Part shown: positions 6,769 to 13,093 of the stretch, in pieces
Layout: each line of letters starts with the position of its first letter
Position numbering within the stretch: the first letter of the stretch is position 1
DNA from: Methanobacteriota archaeon
Lineage (GTDB): Archaea; Methanobacteriota; Methanobacteria; Methanobacteriales; Methanobacteriaceae
DNA length: 13,324 nucleotides
Direction: 5' to 3'
NCBI GenBank assembly: GCA_023436175.1
Contig: JAEZKE010000002.1
Span: 1 to 13,324 of the forward strand
Notes under the pieces: generated by a model
Seen by the model: the letters and a program-made list of their open reading frames with translations, nothing else
Databases searched by the model: none
What the model was told of the DNA's origin: nothing
Program-made: the position numbers and the translations under genes

Positions 6769-7186
6769 ATGGAAATCAGACCATATCTTATCTTTAAAGG
6801 AGAATGCCAGGAGGCAATCGAGCTCTATAAAAAAGCATTTGAGAGTGAAGTATCTGAAATTATGCAGTTTTCGGATTTACCTCAAGATCCAGGTAATCCT
6901 GTACAAATCCCAGAAAATCAAAAAGAGTGGGTCGTGATGGCAACTTTACCATTTGGCGACAATTTTATGCGCTTATCTGATTGGAGAATTGAACGATGCA
7001 ACAACTGAAAGAATATCTATTGTGGTTGAAACCAGTGTAGATGAGGTAAAGCATGCTTTTGATATTCTATCTGAAGAAGGAAATGTGAATGCACCTTTGC
7101 ATCAAACATTTTTCAGCCCATGTCATGGAATAGTTCGTGATAAATTTGGTGTAATGTGGGTTTTTGTAGGATTAGCAGAGGATTAA
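6769..7186 (+). pseudogene. VOC/PhnB-like protein gene split by a frameshift
   Basis: Two overlapping frames together encode one protein of about 138 residues, the normal length for the PhnB-like branch of the vicinal-oxygen-chelate (glyoxalase) superfamily. The first frame (6769-7008) gives MEIRPYLIFKGECQEAIELY and runs to FGDNFMRLSD, the standard end of the first beta-alpha-beta unit. The second frame resumes with GELNDATTERISIVVETS and continues to DKFGVMWVF at 7186. The break lies between about 6970 and 6985 and needs one extra base (or two lost). There is no homopolymer at that point. The ribosome site AGGGGGGA is intact, as is the TATA box, so decay is recent, or the base is a sequence error, or frameshifting is used. 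The ligand is unknown. Confidence 0.8.
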
Positions 7187-7338
7187 TCTATATTTCTTCT
7201 ATTTTGATGTACTCAATGCTTATTAATTAATTTAAAGTAGCATATATTTTCGAATTTAGAGTATATTTTTAAATAAATGTTCATTAATTTTGTTTTGAAG
7301 ATGAAAATCGCTTAAAATAGTAGAATTTTACGTAAAAT

Positions 7339-7387
7339 TTAAATATGGATTGTAGGATATAAATCTTTGAATATGAATTGTATGATA
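7339..7387 (+). promoter_or_regulatory. Paired 21-bp TATGA repeats upstream of first AbrB gene
   Basis: Two related 21-bp direct repeats start 28 bp apart, at 7339-7359 and 7367-7387. Each begins TTRAATATG and contains two TATGA-like half-sites 9 bp apart (7344, 7353, 7372, 7381). The first copy includes TTTAAATA, a good archaeal TATA box. The second lies where transcription would start, which suggests a repressor or autoregulator site. The same arrangement occurs upstream of the AbrB remnant and of the second AbrB gene. Confidence 0.6.
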
Positions 7388-7422
7388 AGTATTATTAATG
7401 TGAAATGATGGAGGAAGGTATT

Positions 7423-7644
7423 ATGGGAAATTATAAAGATAACCATTTTTTTGGCAGCGTTAAGGTGGGTGAACGTGGACAGATCGTTATTCCTAAAGAA
7501 GCCAGGGATAGATTTGATATTAAGCCTGGAGACAGCTTAGTAGTGTTTGGAAGAGATAAAAACCAAAAACTCATAATCTTAAAAGAAGATGTAATGAGAG
7601 ATTTTGCACTAAAAATATTAGAAGACTTGGATAGTCAAGATTAA
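7423..7644 (+). CDS. SpoVT/AbrB-type transcriptional regulator, copy 1
   Basis: A 73-residue protein whose core VKVGERGQIVIPKEARDRF (13-31) followed by DIKPGDSLVV is the swapped-hairpin AbrB DNA-binding domain. AbrB-type proteins bind DNA as dimers or tetramers; archaeal members act as transition regulators or antitoxins. No toxin gene is adjacent, which favours a regulator. The start is set at ATG 7423: GGAGGAAGGT lies directly upstream and the N-terminus then matches copy 2 (MGNYKDNHFFG against MGTYKDKHFFG). An ATG at 7405 would add 6 residues but overlap the ribosome site. It is about 79 percent identical to the gene at 9186 by hand count. The paired TATGA repeats upstream suggest autoregulation. 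Confidence 0.88.
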   Translation: MGNYKDNHFFGSVKVGERGQIVIPKEARDRFDIKPGDSLVVFGRDKNQKLIILKEDVMRDFALKILEDLDSQD

Positions 7645-7649
7645 TGATA

Positions 7650-7722
7650 AGATTTGTTTTTAAATATTCTTTTTAATTTTAAAACTGTTTTTTGTTCATT
7701 AAAGATATTCTTATTTTTTTTA
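7650..7722 (+). terminator. Run of T-tracts after AbrB copy 1
   Basis: Several plus-strand tracts of five to eight T residues follow the stop codon without strong hairpins. This is the pattern of archaeal U-tract termination. AT richness weakens the call. Confidence 0.4.
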
Positions 7723-7759
7723 TATTCACTAATTTTATGAATTCTTTGTTTCGTAAACT

Positions 7760-7807
7760 TTAAATATGATATGTATGATCTATATTTTAAATATGAATTG
7801 TATGATA
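7760..7807 (+). promoter_or_regulatory. Paired 21-bp TATGA repeats ahead of AbrB remnant
   Basis: Repeats at 7760-7780 and 7787-7807 start 27 bp apart, with TATGA half-sites at 7765, 7774, 7792 and 7801 (steps of 9, 18 and 9). The second copy differs from the one at 7367-7387 by a single base. The element is better preserved than the gene remnant after it. Confidence 0.6.
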
Positions 7808-7955
7808 AGTACGATTTATATGGAATAGAATTATATGACAATATTCAGAAATCATAAGAATAACTCTTTTTTGGCACGGTTAATGAAATTAACGCTGAAA
7901 ATTGTTATTTAAAGATACTAACTGAACATTTGATAAATAATTTTTGGATTTAGTA
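7808..7955 (+). pseudogene. Decayed third AbrB cassette
   Basis: The DNA after the paired repeats aligns with AbrB copy 1 without gaps for about 85 bases: the GGC of the FFG codons is 66 bp after the repeat in both places. The start ATG has become ATT, the ribosome site is gone, and stops replace codons 5 and 7. TTTTTTGGCACGGTT still encodes FFGTV. After NEINAENC the sequence YLKILTEHLINN resembles the AbrB C-terminus ALKILEDLDNQ, so the middle of the gene seems deleted. It is not translated as a regulator. The remnant lies between AbrB copy 1 and the DUF362 gene, so the DUF362 promoter may lie within it or just after it. Confidence 0.65.
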
Positions 7956-7983
7956 CTTTAACAAAGAATTAAAGGAGGATAAA

Positions 7984-9069
7984 ATGACATCAGTCAGCAT
8001 ATCAAAGTGTAATTCTTACAATATAAAAGAAGTGCAGAGTGCAGTTAACAATTGTTTAGATAGTTTAGGTGGTATTTCATCATTGATTAAACAAGGTGAC
8101 CGAGTTTTAATTAAACCGAATATACTCCTTGCTAAGGCACCTGAGGAAGCCATTACAACCCATCCATCATTAATTGAAGCTATTATTAATGTTGTTAAAG
8201 AGGTAGGTGCTGTTCCTTTAGTTGGTGATAGCCCTGGAGGTCTTGTAGGTAATGTGGGAAAACACTGGGAAATTACAGGTATTGAAGAAGTATGTAACAG
8301 GTTAGGTGCAAAAATTTTAAATTTTGAAGCGGGAGGAGTCTATGAAAAGGAAATTAATGGGAACCAGTATCACATAGCAAAACCAGTTTTAGATGCAGAT
8401 TTTATAATTAACGTGCCCAAAATCAAAACCCATAGTCACACCATGTTAACGTGTGCCATTAAAAATATGTATGGCACTGTTCCAGGGCTTACAAAAGTTG
8501 ATTATCATAGAAGAGCTCCCAAACCATTGGACTTTGCAAAGGTAGTTGTTGATTTGTTTGCCCTGACCAAACCTAACTTAAACATTGTTGATGGAGTCAT
8601 AGGAATGGAAGGCAGCGGAGCATCTTCTGGAGATCCCCGAAAACTGGGAATGATCTTAGCCTCCACTGATGCTGTTGCAGTTGATAGTTTAATCTGTTAT
8701 ATTTTAGGAGAGGATCACTTAACACCTGTAAATAAAAATGCGTGCGAACGCGGGCTTGGAGAAGCAGATATAACTAAAATTGAGATTAAAGGTTATCAAC
8801 CAGAATTAGTAACTGATTTTAAATGGCCTTCCATCCGGATATTTCCACTAGATAAAATTCCATCATTGAAACCTGCAATTGATCCCAAGATTTGCACTAA
8901 ATGTGGGAGATGCGTTGAAAACTGCCCGATGGGAGCTTTAAGCGTTAATGCGGGTGTACCTGAATTTAATTATCCGGAATGCATAACCTGTATGTGCTGC
9001 AGTGAAATGTGTCCGGAAAAAGCGATTAAACTGGAAAATTCACCGTCTAAACTGTTGTTAAATGATTAA
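7984..9069 (+). CDS. DUF362 protein with two C-terminal [4Fe-4S] clusters
   Basis: A 361-residue cytosolic protein. Residues 1 to about 280 form a DUF362 domain, recognisable from GDRVLIKPNILLAK, VPLVGDSPGG, INVPKIKTHSHTMLTCAIKN and VAVDSLICYILG. The C-terminus is a two-cluster ferredoxin: C304, C307, C310 with C314, and C333, C336, C339 with C343, each ending in the usual CP. The family is common in methanogens and anaerobes and is assumed to be an iron-sulfur oxidoreductase or cofactor-handling protein, but its reaction is not established. GGAGGAT before the ATG is a strong ribosome site. It sits between the two AbrB genes and their repeat elements, which suggests, without proving, that they regulate it. 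Confidence 0.9.
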   Translation: MTSVSISKCNSYNIKEVQSAVNNCLDSLGGISSLIKQGDRVLIKPNILLAKAPEEAITTHPSLIEAIINVVKEVGAVPLVGDSPGGLVGNVGKHWEITGIEEVCNRLGAKILNFEAGGVYEKEINGNQYHIAKPVLDADFIINVPKIKTHSHTMLTCAIKNMYGTVPGLTKVDYHRRAPKPLDFAKVVVDLFALTKPNLNIVDGVIGMEGSGASSGDPRKLGMILASTDAVAVDSLICYILGEDHLTPVNKNACERGLGEADITKIEIKGYQPELVTDFKWPSIRIFPLDKIPSLKPAIDPKICTKCGRCVENCPMGALSVNAGVPEFNYPECITCMCCSEMCPEKAIKLENSPSKLLLND

Positions 9070-9103
9070 TTGTTACATTGGCGAAATTTTAGATCCATAA
9101 AAT

Positions 9104-9159
9104 TTAAATATGTATAGTATGAAATACATGCTCAAACATGTATTATATGATAAATATGA
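9104..9159 (+). promoter_or_regulatory. TATGA repeat array upstream of second AbrB gene
   Basis: The repeat copies at 9104-9124 and 9132-9152 start 28 bp apart, as upstream of copy 1. TATGA-like half-sites fall at 9109, 9118, 9137, 9146 and 9155, again in 9-bp steps with one 19-bp gap. TTTAAATA at 9103-9110 is the likely TATA box. The last half-sites lie in the expected 5' leader. Confidence 0.6.
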
Positions 9160-9185
9160 TCATGTTAAACCATGGAGGTATACTT

Positions 9186-9407
9186 ATGGGGACATATAAA
9201 GATAAACATTTTTTTGGCACTGTTAAAGTGGGAGAAAGAGGACAGATTGTCATCCCCAAAGAAGCCAGAGACAGATTTGATATAAAAGCTGGAGACAGCA
9301 TGGTAGTTCTTGGAATAGATAAAAATCAAAAGCTTGTAATCTTTAAAGAAAATATTATCAGAGATTACGCGCTTAAAATATTAGAAGACTTAGATAATCA
9401 AGAGTAA
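9186..9407 (+). CDS. SpoVT/AbrB-type transcriptional regulator, copy 2
   Basis: A 73-residue paralogue of the regulator at 7423, with the same AbrB core (GERGQIVIPKEARDRFDIK) and 15 substitutions over the full length, mostly conservative and towards the C-terminus. The core that contacts DNA is identical, so both proteins should recognise the same sites. They could form mixed oligomers. The start is the ATG at 9186, preceded by TGGAGGT; longer readings from ATGs at 9138 onward would begin inside the repeat array and have no ribosome site. The C-terminal helix (RDYALKILEDLDNQE) is probably the multimerisation tail. It lies downstream of the DUF362 gene with its own promoter. Confidence 0.88.
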   Translation: MGTYKDKHFFGTVKVGERGQIVIPKEARDRFDIKAGDSMVVLGIDKNQKLVIFKENIIRDYALKILEDLDNQE

Positions 9408-9477
9408 CCCCCAATGATACCCAAAACCCGAAAATTAAAGAGTTAATCTAAGAGGTTAAATATTGTTTCATATTATT

Positions 9478-9509
9478 TTTAAATAAAGTATTGACTGACA
9501 TACAGTCAA
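9478..9509 (+). promoter_or_regulatory. Promoter with perfect dyad before first MBL gene
   Basis: TTTAAATA (9478-9485) is a TATA box. Immediately after it, TTGACTG (9491-9497) and CAGTCAA (9503-9509) form perfect 7-bp arms around a 5-bp spacer. The dyad covers the expected transcription start, the position of a repressor operator, and its shape is typical of TetR-like dimers. No TetR gene lies in the window. Confidence 0.55.
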
Positions 9510-9532
9510 AAATTGGAATAGGGGTTTAAATT

Positions 9533-10168
9533 TTGAAGATAGAAGAAAATGTATACGCGTTAGAATCAACAAAAGGTAATTATGCATACTTAGTTAAGGA
9601 TGAAGAAACGATTCTAATAGATACTGGGGTGCCTGGAAAGGGTGAGAATATTTTAAAGGAAATTAAATCCCTAAATATTGAACCAGAAAATATTAAGCAT
9701 ATTCTATTAACACATCATGACGTGGATCATATTGGAAACGCCGCATTACTCCAGAAGAAAACAGGGGCCACTTTATGGGCATCACAGGAGGATATACCAT
9801 ACATTTTAGGCGATAAAAGCCGTCCTGGACTTAAAAAAATAGTATCATTAATAATGAGAGTAAAAAAACCTGAAAAATTACAAGCTTATAATAACCATCG
9901 ATTCGATGACTTTGAAGTAATACAAACACCAGATCATACCCCTGGACATGTGTGCTTACTTTATAAGGATGTTTTATTTGCAGGTGATCTAGTAAGAAAC
10001 TCAAAGGGACAGTTAAAACCAACTCCAGCATTTATGACATGGGATCAAACTACATTAAATGAATCTATAACTAAAATAAGTGAATACTCCTTTAACTGGG
10101 TTTGTCCTGCTCACTGCGAACCTATCGAAGTAAAAGATGAATGGCAACAATTGAAAACTAAAAAATAA
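9533..10168 (+). CDS. Metallo-beta-lactamase-fold hydrolase, HxDxDH type (1)
   Basis: A 211-residue MBL-fold enzyme, presumably cytosolic since no signal peptide is seen. The metal motif is THHDVDHIG: H61, then D63 in place of the usual second histidine, D65 and H66. It is followed by H139 in TPDHTPGH, D152 in FAGD and H194 in CPAHCEP. The HxDxDH variant is a recognised branch of the superfamily that includes many uncharacterised hydrolases, so the substrate cannot be assigned. The ORF starts with TTG, with AGGGGT about 9 bases upstream; no in-frame ATG fits as well. A TATA box and a dyad operator precede it. A broken small gene and a second MBL gene follow on the same strand. Confidence 0.88.
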   Translation: MKIEENVYALESTKGNYAYLVKDEETILIDTGVPGKGENILKEIKSLNIEPENIKHILLTHHDVDHIGNAALLQKKTGATLWASQEDIPYILGDKSRPGLKKIVSLIMRVKKPEKLQAYNNHRFDDFEVIQTPDHTPGHVCLLYKDVLFAGDLVRNSKGQLKPTPAFMTWDQTTLNESITKISEYSFNWVCPAHCEPIEVKDEWQQLKTKK

Positions 10169-10199
10169 AATTTATAATGGATGATTTAGAGGGAGGGTA

Positions 10200-10397
10200 T
10201 CAAAGAAACCTGAAATAAGAAGAAAAGAATTGAAACTGCTGGATAAATTAATCCCAATAAAATGATTTTGATCAAACATCCCTAAAATATTACAAAGAAT
10301 AATGGTCTTCCATGGATCATTTATTCTATTAATCCTTCTAGCGCTTAAAATACTTGAAGGCCCGGTAATTAAGATTAACACTGAAACTTACTTTTAA
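10200..10397 (+). pseudogene. Broken gene for a small one-helix membrane protein
   Basis: One frame reads SKKPEIRRKELKLLDKLIPIK, then stops at 10263 and 10269 (both TGA) with one codon between. It continues in the same frame as SNIPKILQRIMVFHGSFILL and runs to a hydrophobic helix (ILLILLALKILEGPVI) ending INTETYF at a TAA. About 65 codons would encode a charged N-terminal region followed by one membrane segment. The purine-rich GGGAGGG at 10191-10197 looks like its ribosome site, but no start codon follows, so start and middle are both damaged. Its place between the two MBL genes suggests it was once part of this group. I do not recognise the family. Translation of a 31-residue piece from ATG 10302 is conceivable. 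Confidence 0.5.
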
Positions 10398-10414
10398 AAA
10401 TAAGGAGTGATACA

Positions 10415-11155
10415 ATGGAGATAGCTGATGGAATAGAGATGATAGAAATACCTATGAACATGATGGGAAGAGAGAGCACAATTTACCCAACTCTAATATG
10501 GGACGAAGATACGGTTATTTTAGTTGATGCAGGAATGGCAGGTAATTTACCCGTTATTAAAAAGGCAATGAAAGATGCCAGTGTGCCCTTTGAAAGATTG
10601 GATAAAATTATAGTCACACATCAAGATATCGACCATATTGGTGGTATTGAATATATTCTTAATGAATTAGACAATGTTAAAGTGCTTGCACATGAAGAGG
10701 ATAAACCCTATATCAAAGGTGAAAAAAAGCTGGTAAGAGTGAATTCAAACTTTATGGAACGTATAAACGCTTTACCCGAGGAAGAACAGAAAGAAGTTTT
10801 ATACATATTTGAAAATACCCATGCACCAGTTGATATAACTTTGGCTGACGGTGAAGAACTGACAGATTGCGGAGGAATTGTAGTAATTCATACTCCAGGC
10901 CATACACCAGGGCACATATGCCTGTACCATAAAGTAACTAAAACTCTCATAGTTGGAGACGCAATGAACACCTTTGAAGGACAGCTTGTTGGGCCAAATG
11001 AACTTCTTTTAACTGAAGAAGATGCGAAAAAAGCCATAAATTCGCTTAAAAAATTTGAAGAATACGATGTTGAGAATGTGATAACCTACCATGGAGGCCT
11101 GTTCAATGATAACCCAAACCAGAGAATTAAAGAGTTTAATGAGTATGAGGCGTAA
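10415..11155 (+). CDS. Metallo-beta-lactamase-fold hydrolase, HxDxDH type (2)
   Basis: A 246-residue MBL-fold protein of the same variant class as the upstream hydrolase. The motif THQDIDHIGG gives H69, D71, D73 and H74, with H167 in HTPGHTPGH, D182 in IVGDAMN and H226 in TYHGG. It is longer than the first copy because of an insertion around 105-140 (FMERINALPEEEQ), likely a helical lid. Overall similarity to the first copy is modest, so they are old paralogues or separate acquisitions. GGAGTGAT before the ATG is a clear ribosome site. The stop codon is 5 bp before the exporter gene, so the two are cotranscribed and probably translationally coupled. The substrate is unknown; the pairing hints at a product exported by the TauE/SafE protein. 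Confidence 0.9.
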   Translation: MEIADGIEMIEIPMNMMGRESTIYPTLIWDEDTVILVDAGMAGNLPVIKKAMKDASVPFERLDKIIVTHQDIDHIGGIEYILNELDNVKVLAHEEDKPYIKGEKKLVRVNSNFMERINALPEEEQKEVLYIFENTHAPVDITLADGEELTDCGGIVVIHTPGHTPGHICLYHKVTKTLIVGDAMNTFEGQLVGPNELLLTEEDAKKAINSLKKFEEYDVENVITYHGGLFNDNPNQRIKEFNEYEA

Positions 11156-11160
11156 TTTGA

Positions 11161-11943
11161 ATGTTTGATTTTAGCTTTATTTTTATTCCTTTATTTGGAT
11201 TTTTAATAGGCCTTTTTGTGTCCACTTTAGGTGGAGGCGGCGGCGGGTTATATGTACCTGTTTTGACACTAATTTTTGGTGTAACCCCCCAGGTAGCTGT
11301 TGCTACATCTTTAGCATCCGTTTTACCCACTACAGCTGCAGGGGCCTTCAGCCACCATCGTGAAGGTAATGTGAATATTCGCATTGGATTGATTTTAGGG
11401 ATTGGTGGAATAGTGGGTACAGTAATAGGGGCATATGTTGCCAACATGATTCCTCCAGTTCTTTTAGAAAAGCTTTTGGGTGCTTTTATGTTAATAATGC
11501 TGATTCCAACAGTAAGAAGTCTACTTAAAAGGCGTAGAAACAAAAATGAAGTTAAAAAAGAATCTTCAAAACTTACTGGACCTAAAAGAATCACAGCCTC
11601 TCTTTTCGGAGTGGCAGGTGGAATACTGGCAGGAGTTTTTGGACTAAGTGGAACACCACCAGTTACAGCAGGCCTGTACAGTTTAGGCCTGCCCGCTATG
11701 ATGGTTGTAGGTACAACAGTATTTGTACTTATCTTCAACTCAATTACGGGCATAGGAACTTATTTCATGTTAGGAAGGCTTGATATACCACTGATACTCC
11801 TTCTTGGTAGTGGAGCAGTTGTAGGTGCCTTTTTAGGGCCTAAACTGCTTAAAAAAATTAACCCAAAGACCTTTGAAAAAATTTATGGGCCTTTAAATAT
11901 AGGTATAATGCTTATTTTTGGCCTAGCACTACTACTAACATGA
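11161..11943 (+). CDS. TauE/SafE-family membrane exporter
   Basis: A 260-residue integral membrane protein of the TauE/SafE (sulfite exporter, former DUF81) family, with about eight membrane segments in two homologous halves. The first half carries the glycine loop LGGGGGGLYVPVLTL followed by GVTPQVAVATSLASVLPTTA. The second half repeats it as FGLSGTPPVTAGLYSLGLP. A basic loop, RSLLKRRRNKNEVKK, separates them and should face the cytosol. Characterised relatives export sulfite, sulfoacetate or other organic anions; the substrate here is not determined. It starts 5 bp after the MBL gene, with GAGGCG as a weak ribosome site overlapping that gene's end, so expression is coupled. A damaged second copy follows 77 bp downstream. 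Confidence 0.9.
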   Translation: MFDFSFIFIPLFGFLIGLFVSTLGGGGGGLYVPVLTLIFGVTPQVAVATSLASVLPTTAAGAFSHHREGNVNIRIGLILGIGGIVGTVIGAYVANMIPPVLLEKLLGAFMLIMLIPTVRSLLKRRRNKNEVKKESSKLTGPKRITASLFGVAGGILAGVFGLSGTPPVTAGLYSLGLPAMMVVGTTVFVLIFNSITGIGTYFMLGRLDIPLILLLGSGAVVGAFLGPKLLKKINPKTFEKIYGPLNIGIMLIFGLALLLT

Positions 11944-12020
11944 ATTGGATAAATCTACCCTTGAAATTTATCAATAAGCTTAATCAAAGAATAAACGAGC
12001 TACTTTAGAGAGATAATTGA

Positions 12021-12817
12021 ATGTTTGATTTTAGTTTAATCATGCTTCCATTATTTGGATTTGTTATAGGTCTACTTGTAAATACCCTTGGTGGGGGGTG
12101 ATCCTTACATGTACCTACCTTAACTCTCTTTGGTGTAACTCCGCAGGTTGCTGTGGCTACATCCTTGGCAACTGTGCTACTACCACTGCTGCAGGTGCCT
12201 ACAGTCACCACCGTATGGGAAATATAGACGTCCGTATATGATTAATTTGGGGGATGGTGGAATAGCAGGTACATTAATAGGAGCATATATTGCAAATTTA
12301 ATCCCGCCTTTTGTCCTTAAAAAAGCTTTAGGTGTTCTTTTACTAGTACTGCAATTCCATTGATAAGGAGGTTCTTAAAAGAACATAAAGAATTGAAAGA
12401 AAATAAAGGGACAGTTGATAAAAAACAGAAAAATAAAAAAAATTGAAACACTTACTGGGCCTAAAAGAATTATAGCCTCTCTTTTCGGAGTGGCCGGTGG
12501 GATACTGGCAGGAATATTTGGACTAAGTGGAACAGGGCCTGTTACAGCAGGACTTTATAGTTTAGGCCTGCTACACTGATGGTTGTGGGTACAACAATAT
12601 TTGTACTTGTATTCAACTCAGTTGCATGTATAGGAGGTTACTTCCTGCTGGGAAGATTTGATCTTACTTTAACACTTCTTCCTGGTGGTGGGCAATTGTA
12701 GGTGCACTTCTAGGGCCCAAATTACTTGATAAAATTGATCGAGTAATTATAGAGAGGTATATACCTCCAATACTCATACTAATTTCTATAATTTTTAGTG
12801 TATCGTTGATACTTTAG
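12021..12817 (+). pseudogene. Damaged tandem copy of the TauE/SafE exporter
   Basis: Full-length relative of the upstream exporter, from MFDFSLIMLPLFGFVIGLLV to a final FSVSLIL and TAG at 12817. A TGA at 12099 interrupts the glycine loop. Single-base losses against the intact gene follow in the VATSLATV-TTAAG segment, near 12238, near 12588 and near 12690, and an A8 run at 12435-12442 seems to have one base too many. Conserved blocks remain readable in alternating frames (GPKRIIASLFGVAGG, FGLSGTGPVTAGLYSLGL). Differences from the intact copy are often at third codon positions, so the copy was selected for a time before breaking. At least six separate lesions make sequence error a less likely, but not excluded, cause. 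Confidence 0.85.
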
Positions 12818-12834
12818 TTAAAAGGCAGGCTAAA

Positions 12835-12921
12835 TTTTCTATCATGCTTAAAATTACTTTTTTTGTAGTTTTATGCATATTCGCCGGCTATTTTTAATAA
12901 AAATTTTTATTATACCTGTAA
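12835..12921 (+). terminator. T-rich stretch after the exporter copy
   Basis: A T7 run (12859-12865), a GCCGGC palindrome within CGCCGGCT, and TTTTTAATAAAAATTTTT follow the damaged exporter gene. They could end transcription of the hydrolase-exporter unit. The assignment is tentative. Confidence 0.3.
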
Positions 12922-13032
12922 AAATGAATGGTTAATGTATTGGTTAAACTCAATTTATTCAGTTAATGCAGATGCTTTTACTTAAATAAGATGAGTAAGT
13001 CTATATTTTTGTCAAAGTGCTCCAAAAAGAAT

Positions 13033-13090
13033 AGTTTTATACACACCATAATTCTAAATAGATTAATATTCAATTATTTTTTGGAGAAAG
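13033..13090 (+). promoter_or_regulatory. Candidate promoter and ribosome site of the last gene
   Basis: TTTTATAC near 13035 is a plausible TATA box about 60 bp before the ATG at 13094. TTTTTTGGAG immediately before the start provides a ribosome site. Confidence 0.35.
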
Positions 13091-13093
13091 AAA

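Noticed and set aside
7641..7841. Minus-strand open frame rich in Ser-Tyr repeats
   Set aside because: It is the antisense reading of the TATGA repeats and AT-rich spacer, with no ribosome site or family likeness; the repetition comes from the DNA repeats.
7339..9159. Direct repeats with regular spacing as a CRISPR array
   Set aside because: Only two copies per locus, diverged, with 6-7 bp between copies and always upstream of AbrB genes.
7423..9407. AbrB proteins as antitoxins of toxin-antitoxin pairs
   Set aside because: No PIN, MazF or RelE-type gene lies next to either copy; the nearest neighbours are a decayed AbrB copy, a DUF362 protein and an MBL hydrolase.
10263..10271. Two in-frame TGA codons as possible selenocysteine sites
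   Set aside because: They lie close together in a small hydrophobic peptide that also lacks a start codon, with no SECIS-like structure seen; gene decay explains them better.
11136..11753. Minus-strand open frame of about 205 codons opposite the exporter
   Set aside because: It is a shadow of the exporter gene, proline- and threonine-rich because it mirrors glycine and hydrophobic codons.
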